NCBI GenBank assembly: GCA_032622095.1
Contig: CP136068.1
Span: 160,721,465 to 160,785,464, forward strand
Length of the DNA stretch: 64,000 nucleotides
Origin: Siphonodentalium dalli
Taxonomy: Eukaryota; Mollusca; Scaphopoda; Gadilida; Siphonodentaliidae
Reading direction: 5' to 3'
Both the position numbers and the translations under genes were made by a program. Shown one piece after another: positions 35,401-47,500 of the stretch. The first letter of the stretch is position 1, and each line of letters opens with the position of its first letter. A model generated the notes under the pieces. It saw only the letters and a program-made list of their open reading frames with translations. It searched no databases and had not been told where the DNA came from.

Positions 35401-38400
35401 CTACTCCTGTCGAAAGAGTCGATGATGTACTGTGGCGAAGAGTTTACGCAGGGACAGCAAGAGTTACTGAGCAGTGTAGTGGGTGTTACCATACCAGCTG
35501 ACAATCTATATTATGACGCCAACACCCCAGACAAACTTCTCAATAATTGGAAGCGTGTACTACATACCTTCGACATGCGCCTATAGCATCAAAGACCATT
35601 GTTACCCTCCTCCTCCTCCCTATTTTCCACCCTTCTGATTGGCCCATGTGCTGTCACGTGCCGGGCGACAAATCACACTGTCGCCCGCTGACCCGGGAGA
35701 CATTGTTTTTGTCGCCCGCCTGATGTTATATTGCAAGAATATCTCCAAACACACACTGCAGTAACTCATTTACTTCGCATCACTACAACGTACTAAAAAA
35801 TCATAGATCTTATATACCCCACGGATTCGCAAAACACACCAATTGTGGTGTTTGCTAATTTGCATATATTTAGTGAACACTAATATTCTTAAGTTTTAAG
35901 TTGATACTTTTATCGGACAAGCGTTATTATTTACTTTTTACATCGCAACATCTCGGTGATTCAATGTGTTCATGTCGACATTATGATGCAAGATTGAAAG
36001 AGAGGATCCCTTTAGTTGGTTGGTTATACATGTTCGCTGATAGACAACGTAATACATACGTTTGTCGCGAATGAATGGTACTGTACGCTTATCTTCCGCG
36101 ATGTCTGCAATGTGATCATAGAAGTATTTTATGTGAGGATCGCCATGAGCACTGACACATATGAATGTACATTAATGAAATTGACAACTTCCCAATAGCT
36201 TTCGGGGAAGACCGTTATGAAATTAACATCGCGAGTAAATTGCGCGCACAAGACGAGATTGAATATGCCTTGCAGAAGACGAGAACACACCTATATGGCT
36301 TATTGCTTTACATTGCATGGACCGATATTGACGATTTGACCACCAAAATGATCGTAAATAAACGCGGATTATCAAACGCTTAAAAGCTTGACTATCGTTT
36401 ATGGAACATAAATCATATGGGACGATAAGTAGTTACTGAAAATATACATAATCGGGAAAGAAAGCACTCATGACTCAGTGCAACATCTCGCGTGTGGATG
36501 GCAAGGATATTTTGTGTGGTATAATCGGATAACAAAACAGTTGTTGCCCTTCTTCTCGGGAGACATTGAGATTTGTCACCCGCTCGAGAACGGAATGTCT
36601 CCCTCGGAGCTTCGCTCCTCGGGAGACATTCTGTTCTCGAGCGGGTGACAAATCTCAATGTCTCCCTCGACAACGGGCGACAACTGTATACTGTTGCTAC
36701 ACAATCAACATGCGTGCTAGGATGGATCTGGGAAGAGGGAACAGTCACAACGAGTCCCAACAGAGTAGCTGCCCTATCGTCATGTGAGCAACCGACAGCA
36801 GTAAAAAAATCTGCACTCATTCATCGGAGCAATCAAAGTTCTGTCTCATGTACTCAAGGAAACGGCTCAGTTTCTTACATCACTCGAAGACCTCGGTGGC
36901 GGGACGTGATTCACATGATAAACTTTCCTGGACTGATGATCTTCGCTCGGTGTTTGTTATTGCACAGAAACACTTCCGCATGACAGTGATACTGTGGGGA
37001 TTGTGACAGACCATGCCGTTAATGATCGCGGCGCGATGTATGTCGTGCGCGATCAGAAACTACAACCCGCGGGATGTTTAGTGCTAAGTTTAAAAAAACA
37101 AGTAACATGGCTTCCGTGCGAGATTGAAGCCCTCGGCATAGCCGCGAGCTTGAAACACTTCAGTCCACACATTATTCAATCACATCACAATGCATCTGTA
37201 CTCACTGACACTAAACCGTGCCTTTCAAACAGCCCCCGGTGGTGACATTTCTCTCAATCGTTAGCCGCTATCAAGTCTCCGTTATACATCAGATTCTTGC
37301 GGGAAATTACGATATTCCGTCTGACTTCTCTAGCCGGAATCCACCGAAATGCAACCAACCAGAGTGTCGGGTGTACTTGTTGATTTGATTAATCCGTTGT
37401 TCGCCAGTTATCCGTGCAAGACATTCTTTCAGGAAAAATTAATGTGCCGTTTACTAGCCGCAATGCGTGGAAGTAAACTCAGTTCGCTTATATCTCGCTT
37501 ATATATGTATTTAATATAGGTACCATATTAATAACACGTTATTGAAAAGAAGTGGAAAGAAGTGAAGAGAAATATGTTGTACGCCTTTGCGACACGACGT
37601 ATTATTCTGCATCTTTGAATAAAAAAACACAGGGAAGAGATACACCATCATTATCTATACACATTTGTTATTTAGTTCCTATACACAATTACACAATGCC
37701 ATTACCTGACGAACATATACCCACCCCACCTCACGAGAGTAATAATCGGCTACACGAAACGACAGTAACATCTGGATTAAGGATAGTATATAGTATGACA
37801 TAATATTATATAAATCAGACAGTCGCTCTCTCGCTGGGTGGGATGGATAAAACTGATTCCCGGAAACGACTCACATAAGCACACACGCTTTATGTCGAAT
37901 CCGGTCCATGATGTCATATTCTGATATGTTGTAATTTATGTTGTATTGTTCATGGAATAAATACTGTTTAAACCAAACTCAGTTCGAATGTCATGATCAT
38001 CGCAGAGTTGACAGTCATCGTACACAGGGAACCCGCCCGTCCAAACGCACGTGGTACGTTCGAGACTTGAAATGTTACCTGAACACAGATGGCCTTCTCA
38101 TAGTAAAGCGCACAGAAAAGTTCGCGACGGATCGTGAAGCAATAGTTGTACTTCGCGTAGTCCAAGTCTTCTTGTACTAAAACCAGCTAAGATATTGGGA
38201 TGGCGATTTTCTGTTTTTAGTCCAAGCCCGCTTGCATACCAATTCTATCACACGAGTTACGCCCACGATCTGTGGCGGGAATCTGTGGTGTATTTTACTC
38301 GATTTACCTAATGAATCAATACATGATGCTACATACATCGGAAAGAGAGACATCTTATGGTCATAATGGTGTATAATAATCTAACTTTCATGTTAAATTA

Positions 38401-41400
38401 CGCATAGAATATTCCGGTTGATTGTCACCAACATCGCTGTTTTTTCTGTTTGTTTACTTAACTGAAAGCCGAACTCAGGTTCCGAAGAACTTCGGCATTG
38501 CCCGGTGTTTGTTCTGAGTATTCTAGTTTCCGTTTCTATATATAGCGCGGGGTTTTCCGAACAAAATAGCGAAACCCGATCGCCGCAAATTCCAGTTTCC
38601 AATGTGCTTTGAGAACAATTCCCGCACTAAAAACTTAATGACATAATGGAGGATCAGAAAGGTAGTTTTGTTGACAATTTTCGCAAGCAACTTGTCAAAA
38701 TTGGAGCAAATTAGAACTCTTGTGTCTGACTTGCCATGCGTGTGATTTTCATCCATGTGCATTTTGACTTTTGTGTTGATAAAATAATCGGAGAACCGAA
38801 TCACACAGTTTCGAAATATAGTTCTTCCGTTTTAGTGGGACTTTTCAAACTTAAGGTTAAAAATTTATACAAATTTTGTTTGATTTTTTGTGTGCTTAAC
38901 AAGAGCAGTATATTGCTCTGTTCGCTTAGTATATATCTTAATTTCGCTGAAGTCCACCAAATGTGGGGAATGTAGCACCATATTATTTATTCTAATGGTC
39001 GTTGTGTTTACACTGTTTTAAACTTTGAGAGGGTTGTAATTCCCCGTAATTTATTTAATGTATTACATTTATATCTTCAATGTTTAATTAATCTATTTAT
39101 TTTTTATTTATTGACACACATAATTACGATTACAATGGAGAATTCATCGTAATTTGCGTGGTCAGTCGAAAATCTACGGAATATTTTCAACGGAAAATGC
39201 CGAACACAGTTCGCGAGGTCAACCGAGTTCGCATACTTTTAAAAATTTGTAAACATTGCGGTAAATGTCTCTTTTCGCATTAAATTACCGCTTTCAATTC
39301 ACAACTGATGTGGGTTTCAGATCAAATAGCATGTCTTCTGCGGAAAATATCCGTTTATTGTCGCAATTGTGATATTTTATTTCATATAATTGTGGTTTTA
39401 TTTGAGCGGGTCACACACGCTTAAGTCGTGTCATAAGAATGCATGGGCCTGGAACTCGGACTAAAGACCGGCACCTCCATCCCAATATCTTAGCCGGTTT
39501 TAGTACGAGAAGACTTGGACTATACTTCGCGGTGTACGTTTGATAACCGCGCTTCATCACAAGTTGGACCATCCCAACACTAACCAGCTTAAAATTGTCG
39601 TACAACGATACTTAGACTTAGATAGTGTCATCGAACAAATCTCAAATTGCGTTACACGAGCGATAACATCACAAGCAACAAATGATGCGCCATGTATTAT
39701 CGGACATTCACTTGCGGCAGATGTGTTAAAACGCACTCGACAGATGATTTTAATTGTTCGTGAAACCGTAACTTCGTAAACTGTGGCTACAATAATATCC
39801 GATGAAACGAGTGAGACTTTGAGATCTGGACTGATACTATTGTGTTTATAATTGCGACCATTAGATGGACCGTTTCTATTATTAGATGGACTGCTTTCTG
39901 TTATTAGATGGACCGCTTTCTGTTACTAGATGGACTGCTTTCTGTTATTTCTGTTATTAGATGGACCGCTTTCTGTTATTTTATGAACCGCTTTCTGTTA
40001 TTAGATGGACCGCTTTCTATTATTAGATGGACCGCTTTCTGTTATTAGATGGACCGCTTTCTGTTATTAGATGGACCACTTTCTGTTATTAGATGGACTG
40101 CTTTCTGTTATTAGATGGACCGATTTCTGTTATTAGATGGACCGCTTTCTGTTATTTCTGTTATTAGATGGACCGCTTTCTGTTATTAGATGGACCGCTT
40201 TCTGTTATTAGATGGACCGCTTTCTGTTATTAGATGGACCACTTTCTGTTATTAGATGGACCACTTTCTGTTATTAGATGGATTGCTTTCTGTTATTAGA
40301 TGGACTGCTTTCTGTTATTAGATGGACCGCTTTCTGTTACTAGATGGACCGCTTTCTGTTATTAGATGGACCACTTTCTGTTATTAGATGGACCGCTTTC
40401 TGTTATTAGATGGACCGCTTTCTGTTATTAGATGGACCGCTTTCTGTTATTAGATGGAACGCTTTCTGTTATCAGATGGACCACTTTCTGTTATTAGATG
40501 GATCACATTAGATGGACCGCTTTCTGTTATTAGATTGCCGCTTTCTGTTATTAGATGGACCGCCTTCTGTTATTAGATGGACCGCTTTCTGTTATTAAAT
40601 GGACCGCTTTCTGTTATTAGATGGAGCACTTTCTGTTATTAGATGGACCACTTTCTGTTATTAGATGGATTGCTTTCTGTTATTAGATGGACCGCTTTCT
40701 GTTATTAGATGGACCGCTTTCTGTTACTAGATGGACCGCTTTCTGTTATTAGATGGACCGCTTTCTGTTATTAGATGGACCGCTTTCTGTTATTAGATGG
40801 ACCGCTTTCTGTTATTAGATGGACCGCTTTCTGTTATTAGATGGAAAGCTTTCTGTTATTAGATGGACCACTTTCTGTTATTAGATGGACCATATTAGAT
40901 GGACCGCTTTCTGTTATTAGATGGCCGCTTTCTGTTATTAGATGGCCGCTTTCTGTTATTAGATGGACCGCTTTCTGTTATTAGATGGACGGCTTTCTGT
41001 TATTAGATGGACCGCTTTCTGTTATTAGATGGACCGCTTTCTGTTATTAGATGGACTGCTTTCTGTTATGAGCACCGTCCCCGAACAATGGTTCAAATCT
41101 TTGGTTAATGATTCAGCATTACTTGAGCATAGACTGAGTATCGAACTAGGACAGGCAGCGAAAAATTACAACAAAAACCCGGTTTTAGAACGTGCTGTTC
41201 AAGAACTGGAAAATGAACTTTTACTTCAAAGCCCAGATGTCCCAAAGGTTACTCCACTCCCACTAGCATTGGATTTAGCACGGTTGAACATTATAATTCG
41301 GTCTAATGGGTAATTGTCACGTGAACGGTGGCTCCAGCGTGACCAGTTCACAACCTCTCATATTCAGATAGATGACCATGATCGCATGAAAGGCACCTTT

Positions 41401-44400
41401 GCAGTGAAAAATCAAAATCCTTTCACAAGTCCCAACCTACATATCACATTGACATTGGCGACTTGTATTTCTTCAGAGCGATGGTGATAAAAACACTGGA
41501 CGACATCGTTACCTTGTTGTTTCCACATATGACAATTGGTGTAACATCCGCAAGTTTGTCGGCTCACATCGCCGTGCCCAGCAGAGATTTATCTGGCCAT
41601 CGGAGATCAACTCGTCAAAGGCACATACCGAAGTATCTTTCTGACTATTCTCCATAAAGACCCGTGTACCCACGAGGGCGAATAATACATATATATATAT
41701 GACTCGCTACGTCATGGTATGTGTCACTAATCACTTTGTGTGCAATTTAGCAGTTTTATACTCAATAACTCGTGAATTATGTAGTCCATTACCAAAAAAG
41801 GAAGAAAATAAACTGCGCCAATGTGTTAGGATATCAGTATAACGGGAAACGATGCTCCGTATCTAGTTTGTCTTTAATGCAAGACACTATGTCAATGTAC
41901 TACTGTGGCAGAACCTACGTTGGTCCTCCGGGCTTCACATTGTGTACTTTTTTGTTTAGTCACGGCAACTCATGGAACCATAGATTGTTGATTTCTTTAT
42001 TTGAACACAGCTTCGCCAGACATTACTAGATAGCCGGTGCTGGCTTCTCATGCGTTCTTTCTTTGGGATCAGTTAATTAGAATATATCGAAATTGTATTG
42101 GAACTTAGACGACTGAACGATGAGAGAAAATCGCTCAACGCTTATATTAGAAAATGGTGACCTGCTTTTCCAAAATCATGTGACGATGTTTTTTGCCAAG
42201 TTGTCAACGGCTCGTCACTAAGGGTAGTTTTCATATATCATGACCAGTGCAGTGTACCAAAAATATAAACTGTATACAACTGCACTGGTTTGACTGCATG
42301 TTTCCGTGAGAACCAGCATCGAATTATCTCGTCGGCATGCTAAGTACGACTGTCCGACTAACAAATCATGCCTGTTTTTCGTGCATCGTATGATGAATTA
42401 ATTTCTCTTGCAATGGCACAGCCAGGGATGTGGCAAAGGCATGGGCGCACATCGTTCTGTTACACTTATCATATGTGCCAATGCACGGTTTATGCTAAGT
42501 AAGTTTATGTCTGAATACTTCGTGGTTTGAATTTGGTAACAGATAAACGCTTTTCAATCTGTATTCAATCTACGCATTCTGTGAGAACAATTATCCAAAG
42601 TCGATCCTTACTGGCGCATGAATTATTTTACAAAGAATTAATCACGTACTATAGTTGGGAAAATAGTATACCTTTATCAATCGAATTGTATAAGTGTACA
42701 TCTTCTACTTTAAGAATTATCTTGTAGTAACGTACTCTCATATTTTAGATTACTATAAATCAAATTAACCAAATTGAGATTTTGCAATTTGTTATTATAG
42801 TTATTAAAATTATGTATATACTGGGGAGCTACTGGTTAAGCTCCTCAGTATATTTTGGCAAATATATATATAACCTATCACTTTAAAAGAGTTCTCCATT
42901 GGGACAATTATACCAGGTTTGTTGTTCGGCAACTTACAATTTACGCTTATAATTGCAACAAAATACGTTGATTGCTTATAATTACTCTCCGGCACATTAA
43001 TTTTAACTTATTAGAAATAATTATCGCGAAGAAAATGCTTGATAAAAGAAGTTCAAGGTCGCTCAATTCAAGAGCGACTCGGATTTAAATAGAATGAACT
43101 GAGGCAGAGGAACAACTAACAATAATTATATCATTAAAAATCACTTTTCGATTTGGAAAATACAAATTTGATAATAATCATATCATATGAGTTTGACGTG
43201 AATCCGCCTATAAATGCCTTGCCATTCTGAAATATTATGAAGAAGTCTCGAATTTTACATTGAAGCCATAGAAAATTGAATCTGAAGTTTGCCGATACTC
43301 AGTAGAAGGTTACCCACCTAAATGTTACACGTGACGCCAGTTATCACCACAGCCATGCTATTTGGCAACCATTTGGAGATAAATTATTGGTTGTCATCTT
43401 TGAACACCTTGATCACTTCACGAGAAAGAATTGATAACCAAGGACACACCACACACACTCCAGGTAAATTGTCCCCGCGAATGTTAACCCTTCCCGCATT
43501 CCTAAGCCGGTGACTCGACCACATAGTTATCGAGAAATACAACAAGCAACACGTAACTTAGGCGTCGTTAGGTCTCGTTCAATCAGAATCGATGTAACTA
43601 AGGCGTCGTTAGGTCTCGTTCAATCCGAATCGAGGTAACTAAGGCGTCGTTAGGTCTCGTTCAATCATAATCGAGGTAACTATGGCGTCGTTATGTCTCG
43701 TTCAATCAGAATTGAGGAAACTGAAAGAGAAAAATGGAGGTGTAATGGAGTGTTGTGCGTCCCAGTGAATACATTATCTAGACACACATCATATATGTAT
43801 ATTCTGAGAGAAGATACCATTTTTGTTTATTTTTGGAATTATTATATATGGCTCTCGGTTTATACATCTCGGTATATACATCGCTATAATATCGCGATAT
43901 CTATATTTTAGATGAAGATACGACCAAAACGAACACCGACCCCACCAGTATAGCTGTCGACACCAGCACTACAACGACAACAACAACAACAACAGCAACA
44001 CCACCACCACCACCACCACCACCACCAACAGCAGCAACAACAATTACAACATCAACACCACCGCCACCACCAACAACAACAGCAGCAACAACGACGACGA
44101 CAACAACAACAACAACAATTACAACACCATCACCACCACCACCAGCAACAACAACAGCAACAACGACAACAACCACAATTGCAAAACCACCACCGACAAC
44201 GACAGCAGCAACGACAGCAACAACACCACCACCACCGACAACAGCAACAACAACAACAATTACAACACCACCACCACCACCACCACCACCAACAACAACA
44301 GCAACAACAACAACAGCAGCAGCAACAACAACAACAGCAACACCACCACCACCAGCGCCAGCAACAACAACAGCAACAATTACAACACAACCACTACCAC

Positions 44401-44562
44401 CATCAGCAACAACAACAGCAACAATTACAACACCACCACTACCACCATCAGCAACAACAGCAGCATCAATAACAACAACAATAATTACAACAACACCACC
44501 ACCAACAACAGCAGCAGCAGCAACAACGACAAAAACAACAATTACAATACCACCACCAACAC

Positions 44563-44594
<32 letters not shown>

Positions 44595-47500
44595 TCAACA
44601 ACAGCCATCTCCAATACCAGCAGCACAACAACAGCAACAGCAGCAACAACAACAACGACTACAACAACAACAGCAGCCACCATCTCTGCGACAGAAACAA
44701 CACAAGTACCGAGTGTTTCAGGTAGGTGTACAGATTTACATGTACATGGTTCTAGACTGTATATGTGTTCATATATATTTAAATATTGTCTGAAACATGC
44801 TCCCATATGGAGCCTTTATTCGGTGGTGTACTGGTGTAGCGGCCTGCGGCCACTACAAAAAATGGCCAGCGGACCATATGTGCGTTTCGCGCGCATGTTG
44901 ATCTTTTAAACAATTTTATTACAAATGAAAAAACAAAAATTATTATTTATTTGTTTTTAAATAATAATTTTAACAAAATTACGACGTTATGTCGCCGAGG
45001 TACCCCGAGTCACCGCACCAAATTTGGTTGAAATTGATTCAGGGGTCTGGGAGAACAATTGTCCAATATAGATCGATTGGCATATTCAGATTTTTTTGCA
45101 TACAGCGTGAGATGTGGGTGAATCGCGCGATTCGTGGTAGTGCAGGCCTGGCCGTTTGAAAACTGCATGAGAGCTACAAAAATAGATCTCCTTAAATCAT
45201 CACAGGGAGCCATACCTCCAGGAACGATAGCAAACAACTTATATAAATTGATATGTAAATTGATGAATAGTTTCCCTTATGATCACATATAAAATGGCGG
45301 CAATAATTTTACTTACTTCTTGAAATGTTAATTGAGAGGAGAAAAATAGCCGCCCTCCTTATTTTGATTTTAGGAGGCGATTTGGAGAAATTGCCCTCCT
45401 TAAATGGGCATACTTCTGAAGTCGAATATGTTTATTTACTCATTTGGCCACCGACAGTGCGAACTATGCTGCGGAATATCTTTATTTACTCATTCCAGTT
45501 TTGGTCCGATTTATCCTCGTCACGTGTAAATCATATAATGGCGCGTGATTTATACAATAATAATGAGTGTTCTAGCTCCGGTTGATAACCCTGCAAGTCC
45601 GCATGATTGTGTTTATAATGCGTCTGATCCAAGGGTGGCGGGGAGTGTATTCAGTTAAATATTTAGACGGCGTGCGACGCGGTTGAATTGCGCGACAATA
45701 AGGGTCAATCCACACCTGGCGCGACCTCGCGATTTTTACGGCCGTTTTCTGTCGTCCGTAGCGGTTCAAAGCGCGCGATTTTTATATTCACACCGACCGC
45801 GACTGGATCGCTTCGTCGCGCGCGATGGTTTGGGTGCATCATTTACAGGAAGGTCACAACAATAAGCGAGATCACTGGGTCGCGGCCGTATTGGATTCAT
45901 CCAGCTCCGTTCCGTGGTTTAAGAGATTCTTGCAGCCCCGGATCCGTGGTTTTAGTGCTACTGGTCACATTTTTGGAGTAGCATTTCCATATATGGAGCT
46001 TTTGAATTATTCATGACTTCCATATATGGAATGCTACTCCATAACTTGACCTGTAGCACTAACACCACGTAACCTGACCTGGTTGATCCAATATGGCCGC
46101 GAGTTAGTGACGGGGCGCATGGTGTCTAAAGCTGCTTTCACAGACCTGCGACTGACGCATGCGGGCAACGCTCTTTAAAAACACTTCTTCGAATATTTCC
46201 GTTATTTCGTCAACAACTCTTCTTCAAATATCTCCGTTATTTCGTCAAAAACACTTCTTCTCATACAAATCACCGTTATTTAGAAAATTATTATTATTTA
46301 TAGAGTTATTGCCCTTCATATTAAATATGAAGCTGACATGCAGGATTAGCAAAACATGTCTTCGTTTAGTGGACAATCCCGAGCTCGCGTGCCACGCGTG
46401 GTTGGATTGTCCATTTATTAATGACCATTTTAGGTACCGATTGTCCATTTATAAGTCCTTGAAGAATTGCCTGACATGTAAACACATGTCCCAATACAGG
46501 GCTGGTTTGTTGAACTTAAGAACACATACATGTAATATTCATTGCTACTTGTTTTTGCTTGTTTTACGCCATTTCAGGTTACAATACACCAAATACAAAT
46601 TAGTAGAGTGATTTCCCCTGGGACCCCCAAGCTAGGATCAGCATAAAAAAAATTATGGCAGCTGAATGGTCAATGATACATGGATGAAAAGTTAACGAAA
46701 AAATGCACAAATGTGTTTCCCGTCGAGAAACATCAAATATAACCACATGGTAAATGGTTATGGCTGTGCAAGTGGCGACTAATTTATGGGAGGTGTTTGT
46801 GTTTTTTTCGATGTCATTTTTTTTCTCAATTTTAAGGGTAGTGTGACGTTTGTCAAGCTCCCGTGTGATCTACCATGTTAACAAGTACTTTTGTGCACAT
46901 TTCTGTGTGTCTAAAAGGACGTTCTTTAATATCAAATACTCGTGCAGGGTGAAAGCTTTGCAGCGAATATAGGCCAGCGGGATATGATAACACTGAGGCC
47001 TATGTAAATCATTTGGTGTATTGTAACCTTCAAAGAGAGAGACATCTCTCGATCAGTCGCATCGGGGCCGCGCGAATGTCTTCGCCGAATTTCAGAAATG
47101 AAGTAATTCGGTAAGCGCCATTGCGCCCTTGTGTTATCGTCTTGTGATTGCACGCGATACGCTCCAGCCGCGCGCGGTACGATATGCGTATGGTGTATGC
47201 TGTAACACACATTGACGTCGTGCATATGGTGGATTGACAGGAACTGAAGATATTTTTCTCCAAAATATGTATACAGATATATTTTTATCTATTGTCAATA
47301 TTGAATGACAAGGATATATTCGTGTGATCATGTGAGTTTTCAGTATAATATAACTGTAGTCTATGTATATGTATTCGTTGTATTAATTATGTTAATAAGA
47401 AGTGTGCAGTGAATTGGACTAGTAAATAGTAAACCCTAACCATAATCCTAACCATAACACTAACCATAACCCTAACCGTAACTCTTACTCTAACCCTGAC

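Larger units (their letters stand above)
35204..41660 (+). pseudogene. Fragmented gag tail and pol (RT, RNase H, integrase) of the LTR retrotransposon
   Basis: Pieces in order: gag tail (35204-35240); RT fingers/palm (35250-35604: [41 protein letters not shown]). In the catalytic box the second Asp reads Asn (ADN). Then RT end and RNase H (36699-37390: [40 protein letters not shown] give the D-E-D residues; [12 protein letters not shown]). Then [17 protein letters not shown] (37410-37470), GTRPSKRTW and DREAIVVLR (38030-38157), the integrase N-terminus with [14 protein letters not shown] (39533-39870), and the integrase C-terminal part (41075-41660: [31 protein letters not shown]). No protease is seen. 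Four insertions, a minisatellite, frameshifts and stops inactivate it. Confidence 0.85.
28713..42615 (+). mobile_element. Old Ty3/gypsy-type LTR retrotransposon with nested insertions, 13.9 kb
   Basis: Direct repeats at both ends (28713-28952 and 41831-42615) share ATATCAGTATAACGGGA at the start and CAAAGTCGATCCTTACTGGC at the end. Directly after the left repeat is TGGTGGCGCAG (28954-28964), a typical primer-binding site. A purine tract (AAAAAAGGAAGAAAA, 41794-41808) precedes the right one. Between them lie decayed gag and pol remnants in sense order: gag with a zinc-knuckle-like region, RT, RNase H, integrase. The left LTR lacks about 550 bp relative to the right one. Many frameshifts, stops and later insertions show it is old. 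It fills most of intron 2 and lies in the same orientation as the host gene, starting 78 bp after the exon 2 donor. Confidence 0.85.
44722..47427. other. Intron 3, left part
   Basis: No coding sequence recognised. Contains a palindromic foldback (45881-46101), a short tandem repeat (about 46165-46270) and a GC-rich word GCGGCCTGCGGCC near 44840. Confidence 0.5.

Noticed and set aside
44179-44472. Gln/His-rich forward frame
   Set aside because: Another frame of the same triplet array, with no splice-phase support.
43901-44806. 301-codon minus-strand Val/Ala/Gly-rich frame and a Cys/Trp-rich frame opposite the Thr exon
   Set aside because: These are reverse readings of the CAA/CCA triplet array. 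The forward Thr frame is the one that joins the FReD exon in phase.
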